DNA of 64,000 nt from Prevotellaceae bacterium UBA2744 (GCA_002353575.1 DEJQ01000012.1:48165-112164), one strand, 5' to 3'; positions 35,800 through 45,478 are shown, counted from the first letter of the stretch. The notes: generated from the letters alone by a model not told the origin. Translations and numbers: made by a program.

Positions 35800-36558
35800 T
35801 TATTTCCAAGCGTCGATGATGCCCTTGAAGTCTGCTACCTTCAGTGAAGCACCGCCGATGAGTCCGCCATCGATGTCTGGCTTTGCGAAGAGTTCAGGAG
35901 CATTGCTTGCCTTGCAAGAACCACCATAGAGGATTGATGTGTCAGCTGCAACTTTGTCACCGTATTTCTTGGCGATGACAGAACGGATGTATGAGTGGAT
36001 TTCTTCAGCCTGCTCAGCTGTAGCTGTCTTACCAGTACCGATAGCCCAAATTGGCTCGTAAGCGATAACAACGTTTGCAAACTGTTCTGCAGTGAGGTGG
36101 AATACGCTTCCTTCGAGTTCTGCTTTACATACAGCTTCCTGCTCGTTAGCCTCGCGCTGCTGGAGTGATTCGCCGATGCAGAAGATAACCTTCAGACCGT
36201 TTGCCAGAGCAAGGTCAACCTTTTCTTTCAGGATGGCAGGAGTCTCGTTGTAGTATTCGCGACGCTCAGAGTGGCCCAGAATTACATATTCAGCTCCTGT
36301 TGACTTAACCATCTCTGCTGATACTTCACCAGTGAAAGCACCTGATGCCTTGTCAGCACAGTTCTCGGCTCCCAGCTTGATTGTGTTGTGGTCGAGCAGA
36401 TCTGATACCTTGGCGAGGTGGATAAAAGGAGTACAAATGATTACTTCACAATTTGGTTTGTCAGCAGCAAGAGCATCCTTCAAGCCCTGTGCCAATTCAA
36501 TACCTTCCTGAAGATTCTTGTTCATCTTCCAGTTGCCTGCAACAATTTTCTTTGCCAT
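35800..36558 (-). CDS. tpiA: Triosephosphate isomerase
   Basis: 252 residues. Interconverts dihydroxyacetone phosphate and glyceraldehyde 3-phosphate in glycolysis. KIVAGNWKMNKNLQEG has the substrate Asn and catalytic Lys, VILGHSERREYY the catalytic His, and AYEPIWAIGTGKTAT the catalytic Glu. The phosphate-binding end IDGGLIGGASLK is intact. Full-length and normal. Confidence 0.98.
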   Translation of the reverse strand: MAKKIVAGNWKMNKNLQEGIELAQGLKDALAADKPNCEVIICTPFIHLAKVSDLLDHNTIKLGAENCADKASGAFTGEVSAEMVKSTGAEYVILGHSERREYYNETPAILKEKVDLALANGLKVIFCIGESLQQREANEQEAVCKAELEGSVFHLTAEQFANVVIAYEPIWAIGTGKTATAEQAEEIHSYIRSVIAKKYGDKVAADTSILYGGSCKASNAPELFAKPDIDGGLIGGASLKVADFKGIIDAWK

Positions 36559-36613
36559 AATAAATTCTTTTTTTTATGCCCTGATTCCCTGTGGGGTGGG
36601 GCGTTGTTAATAT

Positions 36614-37810
36614 TTATTTTGTTTGATTAATTATTTGTTCACTAATGTTTTCTAACTGCAGCTTACGCGACTTCTGTCGCCAGTGTCGATACCGTGAGAA
36701 TCCAGAACCGATGCGGTCTATGATAATTATCAGTACCAACGGAAGGAGAAAGTAAAGTAGCCAGTCGAGTAGCTTTTTGCCTTCAACATCGTGTAGTTGT
36801 CCTATCGGAAGATCTTCCAATCTGCCTCCCAGACGTTCTTCTCCCGGCATCATGTAGTTACTCCATTTGCCGATAATTACTCCGTCCTTCAACAGAAGCA
36901 ATCCTGGCGACGTGCGCACCATCATCCGCAGTTCTGTCTCGTCACTCTCGTAGTAAGGGTATTCAGCTCCGGTGTGGTCTCTCCAGTATTCCTGGATGTC
37001 CTGGTCTGTGGTAGATGTCAGACAATAGAATCTGTAACCATTCTCCTGACTATATTCATAAATCTCGTTCACAAGATCAACACATCCTTCGTCAGCTCTC
37101 TGCAGATTGGCAATCGTCAGGACGAATGAATATCCTTTGTCGTCGATAATCCGATCCGTTATGTCTTCATCACTCTCCGTATCCGTTACGTAGAACCCTG
37201 CTGTGGCTTTTCTCCCTTCCGGACTTCTCATGTCGGTTCCAATCTTATACGGACTGGTGTCCAACCAGGGCAAGGCGTAGAAACATACGAGTGAGTAAAT
37301 GAATACATATACTACGCAGAAGAGTGTTATCAGCCATTGGGTATTGTGACCTACTATCTTGATGTAATGTTGTTCATACTTCACGTTAACTATCGCTGCA
37401 GCCAGCAGTACGATGTTTTTTGCAAAGGTCATACCATTACTTAGGATAATAACATCGCCAAAACATCCACAGTCGGGTACTGGGTCTTTCCACCAGATGT
37501 ATGCTGTCAGCAATGTCATTACTGACATGAAGACGAGCACCGTCTTTGCTATGATGACCCTGCTCATGCCAAATAGCAGATGTACACCCATCGAGAACTC
37601 TAATATCGCCAGCATTATCGCTATAATCACCAGCGTCAGAAAAGGTATGCCATCCATGCCGAATGCCGTGGTGTACTCAAACAGTTTGAATACTGTGCCG
37701 TACGGATCGTTTGCCTTGATGAATCCTGATAATATAAACACTCCTGCTAACAGGAACCGGCATATATTTACCAAGACCTTTTCTGAAAGTATTTTTTTCT
37801 TTTCGTCCAT
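36614..37810 (-). CDS. DoxX-like membrane protein (BT_3928-type)
   Basis: 398 residues. About five N-terminal membrane helices (CRFLLAGVFILSGFIKANDP starts the first, the DoxX hallmark with GFIKANDP), a soluble domain of about 180 residues, and a last membrane helix near residue 350 (LLYFLLPLVLIIIIDRI). The soluble part ends with LLLKDGVIIGKWSNY, which looks like the last strands of a thioredoxin-like fold. PDCGC in the second loop is a potential redox pair. Likely a redox-linked membrane protein of unknown substrate. It shares one base with the DUF1599 gene upstream (TAATG), so the two are coupled. Confidence 0.8.
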   Translation of the reverse strand: MDEKKKILSEKVLVNICRFLLAGVFILSGFIKANDPYGTVFKLFEYTTAFGMDGIPFLTLVIIAIMLAILEFSMGVHLLFGMSRVIIAKTVLVFMSVMTLLTAYIWWKDPVPDCGCFGDVIILSNGMTFAKNIVLLAAAIVNVKYEQHYIKIVGHNTQWLITLFCVVYVFIYSLVCFYALPWLDTSPYKIGTDMRSPEGRKATAGFYVTDTESDEDITDRIIDDKGYSFVLTIANLQRADEGCVDLVNEIYEYSQENGYRFYCLTSTTDQDIQEYWRDHTGAEYPYYESDETELRMMVRTSPGLLLLKDGVIIGKWSNYMMPGEERLGGRLEDLPIGQLHDVEGKKLLDWLLYFLLPLVLIIIIDRIGSGFSRYRHWRQKSRKLQLENISEQIINQTK

Positions 37811-38355
37811 TATTTATCCCCTGCTTCGTCTAATTTAATCAGTCCGAACACGGAATAGTTTATCATGTCGAGATAGTTGGCATCGATACCCTCTGAAATC
37901 AGGGTCTTGCCATCGTTCCCTTCGATTTGTTTTGTACGATTCAGCTTCATCAGAATCAAGTCTGTGTATGAACTGATGCGCATAGAACGCCATGCCTCGT
38001 CATAGTCATGATTCTTTTTTATCATCAGCTTCAAAGCAGCATCGGCATACTTGTCGTATAGCTGCATAGCCTTGTCCACATCTATGTCTTCTGTCTCGGC
38101 ATAACCCATTTCCAGCTGTATCAGTCCGACTATGCCATAGTTTACTATAGCCTGGAATTCCGGGTAGATGCCCTCTCCGACCCACGATTCACCTTTTACT
38201 TCCAGACTCCTTATTCTATTGGCTTTGATGAATATCTGATCGGTTACGCTGGATGGTCGCATGATTCTCCATGCGGCTCCGTAGTCGTGAAGTTTCTTGA
38301 AAAAGACATCACGACATCCTGCCATAGCCAGTTTGAATTGTTCTTCTGTAGTCAT
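37810..38355 (-). CDS. DUF1599 domain protein
   Basis: 181 residues with the start at 38355 (MTTEEQFKLAMAGCRDVFF), just after a promoter box. It is built of two copies of one helical motif: KLHDYGAAWRIMRPSSVTDQ in the first half and KNHDYDEAWRSMRISSYTDL in the second. Each copy also has a later NYGIVGLIQLE or NYSVFGLIKLDE block. This duplicated layout is the mark of DUF1599. Function unknown; the all-helical His/Asp pattern has been compared with MazG-like nucleotide hydrolases (inference). Coupled to the DoxX gene by a 1-bp overlap. Confidence 0.88.
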   Translation of the reverse strand: MTTEEQFKLAMAGCRDVFFKKLHDYGAAWRIMRPSSVTDQIFIKANRIRSLEVKGESWVGEGIYPEFQAIVNYGIVGLIQLEMGYAETEDIDVDKAMQLYDKYADAALKLMIKKNHDYDEAWRSMRISSYTDLILMKLNRTKQIEGNDGKTLISEGIDANYLDMINYSVFGLIKLDEAGDK

Positions 38356-38376
38356 AGATGCTTGTCTAAAACGCTG

Positions 38377-38384
38377 CAAAGGTA
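38377..38384 (-). promoter_or_regulatory. -7 promoter box of the DUF1599-DoxX unit
   Basis: TACCTTTG on the minus strand, ending 21 bp before the DUF1599 ATG. No good -33 TTTG is seen. Confidence 0.5.
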
Positions 38385-38424
38385 AGAATAATATAGTGAA
38401 ATGAGAAAAAGGAATATACAAAAA

Positions 38425-40983
38425 TCAGTTATTGTGTTTCCTCTTTCTGTATGACATCACTCCTGAAACGGCTGCCATGAGCAGGAATATCGTCAGAGAG
38501 GTGTATGCGATTGTCTCTGTAGTGTGAACAGATGTGGGATCATACGAGAACTTAATCACATGCTTTCCTGCAGGCACGTTAATTGCCCTGAGCACGTAGT
38601 CGGCCCTTCCTATTTCTGCTGGTTGGTCGTCGATGGTTGCATTCCATCCGGGATAATATACTTCCGAGAAAACTGCCAACCCGCCTTCAGCTGATTCTGT
38701 TTCGTATGTAGCTTCCGTGGTAGAGTAGTCTGTAAGACGTATCTCTCCCTTGCCGCCTGCCTTTAGGAATCCGAAGTCTTTCTGAGCTACTACGGCAGTC
38801 TTTTTGGGGCTGACCTTGCCCACCAGATCCAGTTCTTCATTTGCATTGGCTGCATAGGCGACGTTATCCACGAACCATGCATTGCCGTTGGCACCGGTAT
38901 TTTCTATCGGCAGTTTTATCTTTCCGCCTTCACCTGCTGCCAGAATGAACCAACGTGTGTTAAGCATATTGATTACAGGGTAGAGCGAGTCCGTATTCTG
39001 GGTTGTGAGGTCGTAGATAGGATAGGGCGATTGCTCTTCTGCCATCTTTACGGTATCCATAGGAGCATTTCTTAGGGCTGCATAGATATTGTTTATCTCA
39101 TTGGCTATATGTGTTTCTATGAGTTCCTGGTATCTGCGCAGCTTAGCTGCATGGTATCCGCCTACAGAGCTGTAGAAGGCACTTGTGGTGTTGTCGTTGA
39201 ACGTAGATACTGTCAGGTTGAGCACTCGGTAGTCTCTGCCTGTGCCGCTCTTCTCGAGGATGTAATCATCTGCCTCCGTTTTCTGTATGCGAGCCAGTCC
39301 CTGTGGCTTTACGAAGAATCCGTCGTTCAGGTAGCGCTTGTTTACCTGCCACATATCTATAAGACATAATACACACAATACGATGACAATGGCATTTGTC
39401 AGTTTTGTGTTTTCCTCGTCCTTTTTGCTTGAGGCATAATAGAAGAGAACTACTGCTGCTATCAGAATGAATATCATCGAACGCCATCCGTCTGACATTA
39501 GCATGGCCTTGCGCATAGTGCTGATGCTGTCCAATATCTGCTGACCTGTAGCTGCATCGAAATATTCTTGTGCCACATAGCTCTTGATAGACATTACGTC
39601 GTTTGTGCTTAGGCATTCGCCTGCTGTAAACATAAGCAGGAGTACCACTGCCACTGTTACTCCGGTAGCAATGACAAGGTGGAGCTTGTTCGGTTTCTCC
39701 ATCCATATCTTCAGTCCCCACATAGCCATAAAGGGAACGGTGAATTCCACGACTACGAGGATGCTTGCTACGGTTCGGAACTTGGCATACATCGGTATAT
39801 GGTCGATGAAGAAGTCAGTGAATGGCATGAAGTTATGTCCCCAGCTAAGCATCAGTGTGATGGCTGTCGCAAAGAGCAGGGTCCATTTCATCGGGTTTTT
39901 ATTCGGGATGACGATGAGGCTGAGTATGAAAAGCATACATACTATGGCTCCAAGATAGACGGGGCCGCTGGTACCTGGCTGTTCACCCCAATACTGGCTG
40001 AACGCTCCATAGATACCTGCGCTGGCGAGTCTTGGGTCAGCTTTCTTCATGGCTGTCTGGTTCGTCGAAAGCGGCATGCTTGCTCCGCCTCTGTAGTTTG
40101 GAATCACGAATGTCATGGTCTCATCGATTCCATAGCTCCAGGCAGTAATGTACGAACGTTCCAGTCCCGTATCGGTTTGGTCTTCTGCCTTCGTAGTCTT
40201 TACCAGTTCCGACTTTCCTCTCATCGTTTCTTTCTGGTATTCATAAGTATGATAAAGGTTCGATACGTTCATGCCTATTGCCAGGATTGCGGCAATCAGT
40301 ACTGCTACTGATGCTTTGCAGAAGTCTTTTATCTCTTTCTTTACGATAGCATCGATAAGGAAAGCCAGTACGATCATTATCTCGGGCAGCAGGAAGTAGT
40401 AAGTCATCTGAACGTGGTTGGATTTTACCTGAAGTGCTGCGAACAGTGTGGTGAGCACACATCCCCAGATGTATTTCTTTCTGTAGCACAGCACTATTCC
40501 CGCAATCGTTGGCGGAATGTAAGCCAGAGTCATCACCTTCCAGATATGTCCTGCGGCTATGATGATGAAGAAATAAGAAGAGAATGCCCAGATGATTGCA
40601 CCCAGTGCTGCCATCCATTGTCTGAAGTCGAATGCACGGAGCAGAATGTAGAATCCGAGCATTGAAGCGAAGATATACCATACGTAGTCGGGCAGCCACA
40701 GGTGATAGGCTTTCTCAAGGAATGACATAGACTCCATAGAGTCGTACGATGGTGCTATCTGGTATGTAGGCATACCTCCGAACAGAGAGTTGTTCCAGCG
40801 TGGGGTTTCTCCATTATGAGTTGCCCTGTATTGGTTTATTACTACGTTTATTCCGTCATTAGCATTGTTGTCGTGCTGTTCTATGCGTCTTCCCTCTGTT
40901 ACGGCAGGGTAGAAATATGCGAATGAAATAACTACGAACAGTACGACACAAAGTATGTCGGGCAATATCTTCTTGTAGTCCAT
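38425..40983 (-). CDS. YfhO-family multi-spanning membrane protein
   Basis: 852 residues with more than ten predicted membrane helices. After the first helix (ILCVVLFVVISFAYFYPA) comes a loop with RWNNSLFGGMPTYQI, then a long run of helices to about residue 540, a soluble domain of about 250 residues (YPGWNATIDDQPAEI, VPAGKHVIKFSYDP), and a final helix. This layout fits the YfhO family, distant relatives of GT-C glycosyltransferases in which the periplasmic loop carries the active site. In Gram-positives YfhO adds sugars to lipoteichoic acid; the acceptor here is unknown. No polysaccharide genes lie next to it. Confidence 0.82.
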   Translation of the reverse strand: MDYKKILPDILCVVLFVVISFAYFYPAVTEGRRIEQHDNNANDGINVVINQYRATHNGETPRWNNSLFGGMPTYQIAPSYDSMESMSFLEKAYHLWLPDYVWYIFASMLGFYILLRAFDFRQWMAALGAIIWAFSSYFFIIIAAGHIWKVMTLAYIPPTIAGIVLCYRKKYIWGCVLTTLFAALQVKSNHVQMTYYFLLPEIMIVLAFLIDAIVKKEIKDFCKASVAVLIAAILAIGMNVSNLYHTYEYQKETMRGKSELVKTTKAEDQTDTGLERSYITAWSYGIDETMTFVIPNYRGGASMPLSTNQTAMKKADPRLASAGIYGAFSQYWGEQPGTSGPVYLGAIVCMLFILSLIVIPNKNPMKWTLLFATAITLMLSWGHNFMPFTDFFIDHIPMYAKFRTVASILVVVEFTVPFMAMWGLKIWMEKPNKLHLVIATGVTVAVVLLLMFTAGECLSTNDVMSIKSYVAQEYFDAATGQQILDSISTMRKAMLMSDGWRSMIFILIAAVVLFYYASSKKDEENTKLTNAIVIVLCVLCLIDMWQVNKRYLNDGFFVKPQGLARIQKTEADDYILEKSGTGRDYRVLNLTVSTFNDNTTSAFYSSVGGYHAAKLRRYQELIETHIANEINNIYAALRNAPMDTVKMAEEQSPYPIYDLTTQNTDSLYPVINMLNTRWFILAAGEGGKIKLPIENTGANGNAWFVDNVAYAANANEELDLVGKVSPKKTAVVAQKDFGFLKAGGKGEIRLTDYSTTEATYETESAEGGLAVFSEVYYPGWNATIDDQPAEIGRADYVLRAINVPAGKHVIKFSYDPTSVHTTETIAYTSLTIFLLMAAVSGVMSYRKRKHNN

Positions 40984-41044
40984 ATTATCAGTTGTAAATT
41001 TTTATATCTTCAAAACTATTGTATCGTCTTAACTTCTTTGACTT

Positions 41045-42112
41045 TTAAGCCTTTGCCAACCCATCTACTCTTGTCACCACCTTTGCAGCCATACTCATCA
41101 GGGCCATTCCCTGAGGCGATGCGGGGTCGAGTACGGCGGGAAGTCCGTTGTCGCACCCTTCGCAGATGTCCTGAATCAGAGGTATCTGTCCCAATAGCGG
41201 TACGTTCAGTTCCTCAGCCAGTCGTTTTGCTCCCTCTTTGCCGAAAATGTAGTATTTTTCTTCGGGGTGCTGGGCAGGAGTGAACCAAGCCATATTCTCC
41301 ACAAGTCCGAGAATGGGTACGTTCACCTTCTCGTTCATATACATATTCACACCTTTACGTGCGTCTGCAAGAGCTACTTCCTGCGGAGTAGATACGATTA
41401 CAGCACCTGTCAGTTGTAGGGTCTGTATCAGTGTGAGGTGTATGTCGCTTGTGCCAGGAGGGGTGTCCAGAATCATATAGTCCAGTTCGCCCCAGTTGGC
41501 TTCTTCTATCAGTTGCTTTATGGCATTGCAGGCCATAGCCCCTCTCCACAGGGTTGCCTGACTCGGGTCAACGAAAAAACCGATAGACAGCAGTTTTACG
41601 CCATATTTCTCGATTGGTACGATCAAATCTTTGCCGTTTACGTTCTCTGCATACGGACGGGCATCTTCCACCTGGAACATCTTAGGCATCGACGGACCGA
41701 ATATGTCGCAGTCGAGCAGACCTACTCTATGTCCCATCTTTGCCAGTCCTATTGCGAGGTTGGCTGTCACTGTGCTCTTTCCCACACCGCCTTTTCCCGA
41801 ACTTACGGCGATGATGTGTCTTACGTTCTTCAGCACCCGTTCCTCCTCAACATCAGGTTTTTCTTCTGTCTTTTCCTTTACAGTCACCTCGCAGTCCTTG
41901 GAAACGTACAGTTTTACTGCTGCTTCGGCTGCTTTCATTACAGACTTGCGAAATGGATCTGTTGCCTTGGGGAAGATGATGGAGAATGACACCTTCATGC
42001 CGTCAATGCGAATGTCATCTTCTACCATTTCGGCTTCTACCAGATTCTTTCCGTTGCCTGGGTAACGCACCGTCTTCAGTGCGTCAATTATCAGTTGTGG
42101 ATATATTGTCAT
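41045..42112 (-). CDS. apbC: Mrp/ApbC iron-sulfur cluster carrier ATPase
   Basis: 355 residues. An N-terminal DUF59/MIP18-like domain (about 1-95) is fused to a ParA-type NTPase. The deviant Walker A SSGKGGVGKSTVTANLA, GLLDCDIFGPSMPKMF, YMILDTPPGTSDIHLT and ENMAWFTP identify the Mrp/NBP35 family, which carries Fe-S clusters to target proteins. The CxxC pair found in many members is not obvious; only isolated Cys residues occur near the C-terminus (IQDICEGCDNG has a CxxC-like pair). The gene lies 43 bp after trmB. Confidence 0.93.
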   Translation of the reverse strand: MTIYPQLIIDALKTVRYPGNGKNLVEAEMVEDDIRIDGMKVSFSIIFPKATDPFRKSVMKAAEAAVKLYVSKDCEVTVKEKTEEKPDVEEERVLKNVRHIIAVSSGKGGVGKSTVTANLAIGLAKMGHRVGLLDCDIFGPSMPKMFQVEDARPYAENVNGKDLIVPIEKYGVKLLSIGFFVDPSQATLWRGAMACNAIKQLIEEANWGELDYMILDTPPGTSDIHLTLIQTLQLTGAVIVSTPQEVALADARKGVNMYMNEKVNVPILGLVENMAWFTPAQHPEEKYYIFGKEGAKRLAEELNVPLLGQIPLIQDICEGCDNGLPAVLDPASPQGMALMSMAAKVVTRVDGLAKA

Positions 42113-42155
42113 CTTTAAGTTTTTTAGTTTCAGTATCGTCTTAACTTCTGATTAA

Positions 42156-42917
42156 TCACTTCCTTGTTGCTTTTGTGCTCACCACTTCGTGTCCGTAGGA
42201 GCGGTAGCCATCTACAGGGATTTCTACATCAGGCTCCTTAAGTTCTCCTGCTCTTGGCAATCGGAACTGAATGTATTTTATTGCAATTCCTTGTTCCAGC
42301 CACATACCCTCATAGTAGGTCTGGATGCTTGTCAGCGCCTCGTCCATTCCATCTGTAGCATAGAGGTCATCGGTGTATGCCATAAGAGGCAGGTCGTTTT
42401 TCTCAATCAGATACTTGGTGTATGTTGCAAGGAAATTCGAGTCGGTCTTCACGTTGATAATCCCTCCGTCAGTCAAGAACTTGCGGTATCGTTCCAGAAA
42501 GAAAGTCGATGTGAGTCGTTTCGTGGCTTTCTTCATTTGCGGATCGCTGAACGTAAGCCATAGTTCGCTTACTTCTCCCTCTCCAAACAGTCCGTCGATA
42601 CATTCTATGTTGGTGCGCAGAAAGCCTACATTCTTCATGTCTTCGCTCAGAGCCTCTTGTGCTCCGTGCCATATCCTCGATCCCTTTATATCTACTCCTA
42701 TGAAGTTTCTGTCGGGGTATCTGCGTGCCAGTCCCAATGTATATTCGCCTCTGCCGCAACCCAATTCCAGTATGATTGGGTTGTCGTTATGGAAGAAGTC
42801 CTTGTGCCAGTTGCCTTTCAGACCGAATCCTTCCTTTTGCAGTTGCCAGAATGGGCATTCAATAACCAAGGGGTTGGCTGCCACATCTGCAAATTTAGCT
42901 AATTTTCCTTTTCCCAT
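42156..42917 (-). CDS. trmB: tRNA (guanine-N7)-methyltransferase
   Basis: 253 residues. Makes m7G46 in tRNAs with SAM. The SAM site is PIILELGCGRGEYTLGLA, followed by NFIGVDIKGSRIWHG; WLTFSDPQMKKATKRLTS is the conserved block of TrmB with the PD-like catalytic region. A C-terminal stretch of about 45 residues (from AGELKEPDVEIPVDGYR) is longer than in E. coli. Starts at ATG 42917. Confidence 0.94.
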   Translation of the reverse strand: MGKGKLAKFADVAANPLVIECPFWQLQKEGFGLKGNWHKDFFHNDNPIILELGCGRGEYTLGLARRYPDRNFIGVDIKGSRIWHGAQEALSEDMKNVGFLRTNIECIDGLFGEGEVSELWLTFSDPQMKKATKRLTSTFFLERYRKFLTDGGIINVKTDSNFLATYTKYLIEKNDLPLMAYTDDLYATDGMDEALTSIQTYYEGMWLEQGIAIKYIQFRLPRAGELKEPDVEIPVDGYRSYGHEVVSTKATRK

Positions 42918-42945
42918 AAACGGATGCGAAGGTACGACATTTTAA

Positions 42946-43656
42946 TTATAAATAGAAATCCTTGGTCAGTATTTTGTACTCTTTACTCCATTCCCCGGTC
43001 TCATCACGCAACAGGAGTTCACTTTTCGTGGAGGGTTGTGCCAATCTGCTGAATTCCATCAAAACCCTCATCACCGTTTTCCGAGGAGTGGTCTTTACGT
43101 CAGTGCGTCGTGTCAGATAGAGTCCTGCCATGGCAGCTTCGCTTATAGTATCCGATGCAGCAGAGTAGGGGACTATGACAGCCAGTCTTCCCTGCGGCGA
43201 AAGCAGTTGGCTGCTATTCCCCATCAACACACTTATCGGCAGGGAAGCCATGTGTCTGGCTTTGTCCCTCGCCTCGTCGGGGCATCTGGTGTTTTCTTTG
43301 TAGAATGGCGGGTTGCTTACAATCAGGTCGAATGGTTCCGTTGTCTGGAACCTCTCGTTGAAATCATGTTTTATGATCTCAATCCGGTCTTTCCACGGAC
43401 TATTCCTGATATTTTCCTTCGCCTGTCCTACTGCATCGTCGTCAATGTCTATGCCGATGATGCTTAGGTTGTTGTTTCTCTGTGCAAGCATAAGGGCGAT
43501 GAGTCCTGTGCCGCATCCTATGTCGAGAGCTTTATGGCCTTCCGGGCAGACCCACGAACCAAGAAGCACGCCGTCTGTGCCTACTTTCATGGCGCAACGG
43601 TCGTGCTTCACTATAAATTGTTTGAATCGAAATGTATGTTGCCCGATTATGCCCAC
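42946..43656 (-). CDS. tRNA1(Val) (adenine37-N6)-methyltransferase-like
   Basis: 236 residues. A SAM-dependent N6-adenine methyltransferase of the TrmN6/YfiC type. ALDIGCGTGLIALMLAQR is the SAM loop, and FDLIVSNPPFYKEN carries the NPPF catalytic motif that flips and holds the adenine. The fold start FRFKQFIVKHDRCAMKVGTDG is shared by the family. The start is GTG at 43656; the next Met is too far inside. It lies between trmB and ilvE. Confidence 0.88.
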   Translation of the reverse strand: MGIIGQHTFRFKQFIVKHDRCAMKVGTDGVLLGSWVCPEGHKALDIGCGTGLIALMLAQRNNNLSIIGIDIDDDAVGQAKENIRNSPWKDRIEIIKHDFNERFQTTEPFDLIVSNPPFYKENTRCPDEARDKARHMASLPISVLMGNSSQLLSPQGRLAVIVPYSAASDTISEAAMAGLYLTRRTDVKTTPRKTVMRVLMEFSRLAQPSTKSELLLRDETGEWSKEYKILTKDFYL

Positions 43657-43713
43657 TGTTACAGTTTATAGTCTTAATTCTGATGGTCTATAACCTATAA
43701 CCCATAACCTTTA

Positions 43714-44739
43714 TCATTCAATAACCACACGGGTCCATCCGTGTACATCCGGCTCTGTACCATACTGTATGCCGCGGAGCAGGTTGTAGAGTTTTGTAGA
43801 TATAGGACCTGGCTTGCCGTCCTTCGAGAATACGAAACTCTTCTTCAGTTCCAGATCGTCAATCTTGCTGATTGGCGAGATAACTGCTGCAGTACCGCAT
43901 GCGCCAGCCTCTTCGAATGTCTCCAGCTCCTCTTCTGGAATCTGGCGGCGCTCAACCTTCAGACCGAGATCCTCGGCCAGCTGCATCAGCGACTTGTTGG
44001 TGATTGAAGGCAGGATAGAAGTTGATTTCGGAGTTACGTAAGTATTGTTCTTGATTCCGAAGAAATTGGCAGCACCACACTCGTCCATGTATTTCTTCTC
44101 TTTTGCATCCAGATAGAACTCACATGCATATCCAAGGTCGTGTGCCATCTTGTTAGCACGCAGACTGGCAGCGTAGTTGCCGCCTACCTTATAGATACCT
44201 GTGCCAAGAGGAGCACTGCGGTCATATTCGCGGATGATTACATATGGGTTGCAGCTGAATCCGCCCTTGAAGTATGGACCTACTGGTGTTACGAAGATAA
44301 TGAACAGATATTCTGTTGCCGGGTGAACTCCTACCTGAGCACTTGTTCCGATGAGCAACGGACGGATGTAAAGTGTCGCACCAGTCTCGTATGGAGGGAT
44401 AAAACGCTCGTTCAGGCGTACCACCTTATCTACCATCTCGTTGAACTTCTCAGTCGGAAGTTCAGGCATAAGAATGCCGCGACATGTTGACTGCAGACGG
44501 GCTGCGTTCTCATCGCTGCGGAATACTCGTACCTTGCCGTCAGGGCAACGGTAAGCCTTCAGACCTTCGAAGGCTTCCTGACCGTAGTGCAGGCAAGTTG
44601 CTGCCATGTGCATCGGAATAGTTTCTTCCGATGATACTTCAATTTCACCCCATTTGCCATCACGATAGTAACAGCGAACGTTGTAATCTGTCTTGTTATA
44701 GCCAAAACCGAGGTTTGACCAATCAATGCTGTTTGCCAT
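43714..44739 (-). CDS. ilvE: Branched-chain amino acid aminotransferase
   Basis: 341 residues. PLP enzyme that makes or breaks down Leu, Ile and Val by exchange with 2-oxoglutarate. The PLP Lys lies in GIYKVGGNYAASLRANKMA; ECGAANFFGIKN and EEAGACGTAAVISPISK are the other conserved blocks of class IV aminotransferases. The long N-terminus (NVRCYYRDGKWGEIEVSSEE) fits the larger BCAT2-like group. Its promoter is divergent from that of tRNA-Lys. Confidence 0.96.
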   Translation of the reverse strand: MANSIDWSNLGFGYNKTDYNVRCYYRDGKWGEIEVSSEETIPMHMAATCLHYGQEAFEGLKAYRCPDGKVRVFRSDENAARLQSTCRGILMPELPTEKFNEMVDKVVRLNERFIPPYETGATLYIRPLLIGTSAQVGVHPATEYLFIIFVTPVGPYFKGGFSCNPYVIIREYDRSAPLGTGIYKVGGNYAASLRANKMAHDLGYACEFYLDAKEKKYMDECGAANFFGIKNNTYVTPKSTSILPSITNKSLMQLAEDLGLKVERRQIPEEELETFEEAGACGTAAVISPISKIDDLELKKSFVFSKDGKPGPISTKLYNLLRGIQYGTEPDVHGWTRVVIE

Positions 44740-44779
44740 ATTGTATATTATTTAAAGATAATGCTTTTAGTATCGAGTG

Positions 44780-44812
44780 CAAATGTAGTAAGTTTTCTCC
44801 TTATTTGTGCAA
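44780..44812 (-). promoter_or_regulatory. Promoter of ilvE
   Basis: -7 box TACATTTG (44787-44780, minus) with TTGC 21 bp upstream (44812-44809). The leader would be about 35 nt. Confidence 0.5.
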
Positions 44813-44836
44813 TAATTTAATTTTTTTCATTTTTCC

Positions 44837-44868
44837 TTGCTAAAATTCAATTATTATCCTTACCTTTG
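44837..44868 (+). promoter_or_regulatory. Promoter of tRNA-Lys
   Basis: -7 box TACCTTTG (44861-44868) with TTGC exactly 20 bp upstream (44837-44840). Confidence 0.6.
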
Positions 44869-44902
44869 CACTCGCTTTTCGAAAGGGAAGCTTTTTTAGG
44901 TA

Positions 44903-44978
44903 GATCCGCTAGCTCAGTAGGTAGAGCACAACACTTTTAATGTTGGGGTCTTGGGTTCGAGCCCCAAGCGGATCACCA
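44903..44978 (+). tRNA. tRNA-Lys (anticodon TTT)
   Basis: A full cloverleaf with acceptor stem GATCCGC/GCGGATC, anticodon stem CAACA/TGTTG, loop CTTTTAA giving anticodon TTT, T-loop TTCGAGC, and an encoded CCA end. A terminator follows directly. Confidence 0.96.
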
Positions 44979-44988
44979 AAACCACGTT

Positions 44989-45015
44989 AAGGGAACCGTT
45001 CAGGTTCCCTTTTTT
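44989..45015 (+). terminator. Terminator of tRNA-Lys
   Basis: AAGGGAACC and GGTTCCCTT form a perfect stem with a short loop, followed by a T-run (45009-45015). Confidence 0.9.
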
Positions 45016-45064
45016 AATACTTGATTGTCAATGATTAAAGTGAATTTTTATAAATAAGTTAAGA

Positions 45065-45478
45065 ATGATTAAGCAAGTAGAGATAACGCTTACCCCTATG
45101 TCGAGAGGTTTTCATCTGGTGACGGGCGAGATAATGCGACAGTTACCCAAACTGCCTGCGACTGGAGTTATTAACATATTCTGCAAACATACGAGTTGCG
45201 GACTGAGCATCAACGAAAATGCAGACCCTGACGTTCGTGTGGATATGGAAACCATTTTCAATCATCTTGTACCGGAGGGACGGCCAGACTATGAACATAC
45301 CTTGGAAGGATCTGATGATATGCCTGCACATGCAAAGTCAACACTGAGCGGAGTAAGCCTGACTATCCCCATCACCAACGGACGCCTTAACATGGGAACC
45401 TGGCAGGGCATCTACTTTTGTGAATACCGCAATTATGGTGGGGCAAGAAAATTAGTGGTAACGATAATTGGAGAATAA
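45065..45478 (+). CDS. YjbQ/UPF0047 family protein
   Basis: 137 residues. UPF0047/YjbQ fold: HTSCGLSINENADPDVR, SDDMPAHAKSTLSG and MGTWQGIYFCEYRNYGG are the conserved His/Asp/Cys blocks. Members were named secondary thiamine-phosphate synthase because of weak activity; the true role is unclear. It stands alone after the tRNA-Lys terminator. The thiD-like gene in this window is 10 kb away, so no thiamine operon is suggested. Confidence 0.9.
   Translation: MIKQVEITLTPMSRGFHLVTGEIMRQLPKLPATGVINIFCKHTSCGLSINENADPDVRVDMETIFNHLVPEGRPDYEHTLEGSDDMPAHAKSTLSGVSLTIPITNGRLNMGTWQGIYFCEYRNYGGARKLVVTIIGE

Noticed and set aside
39679..40311. 210-residue plus-strand open frame
   Set aside because: Antisense to the YfhO-type membrane protein gene, with no motif.
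43688..43709. Short tandem ATAACC-like repeats between trmN6-like gene and ilvE
   Set aside because: Only three imperfect units of about 7 bp; could be chance in an AT-rich gap.
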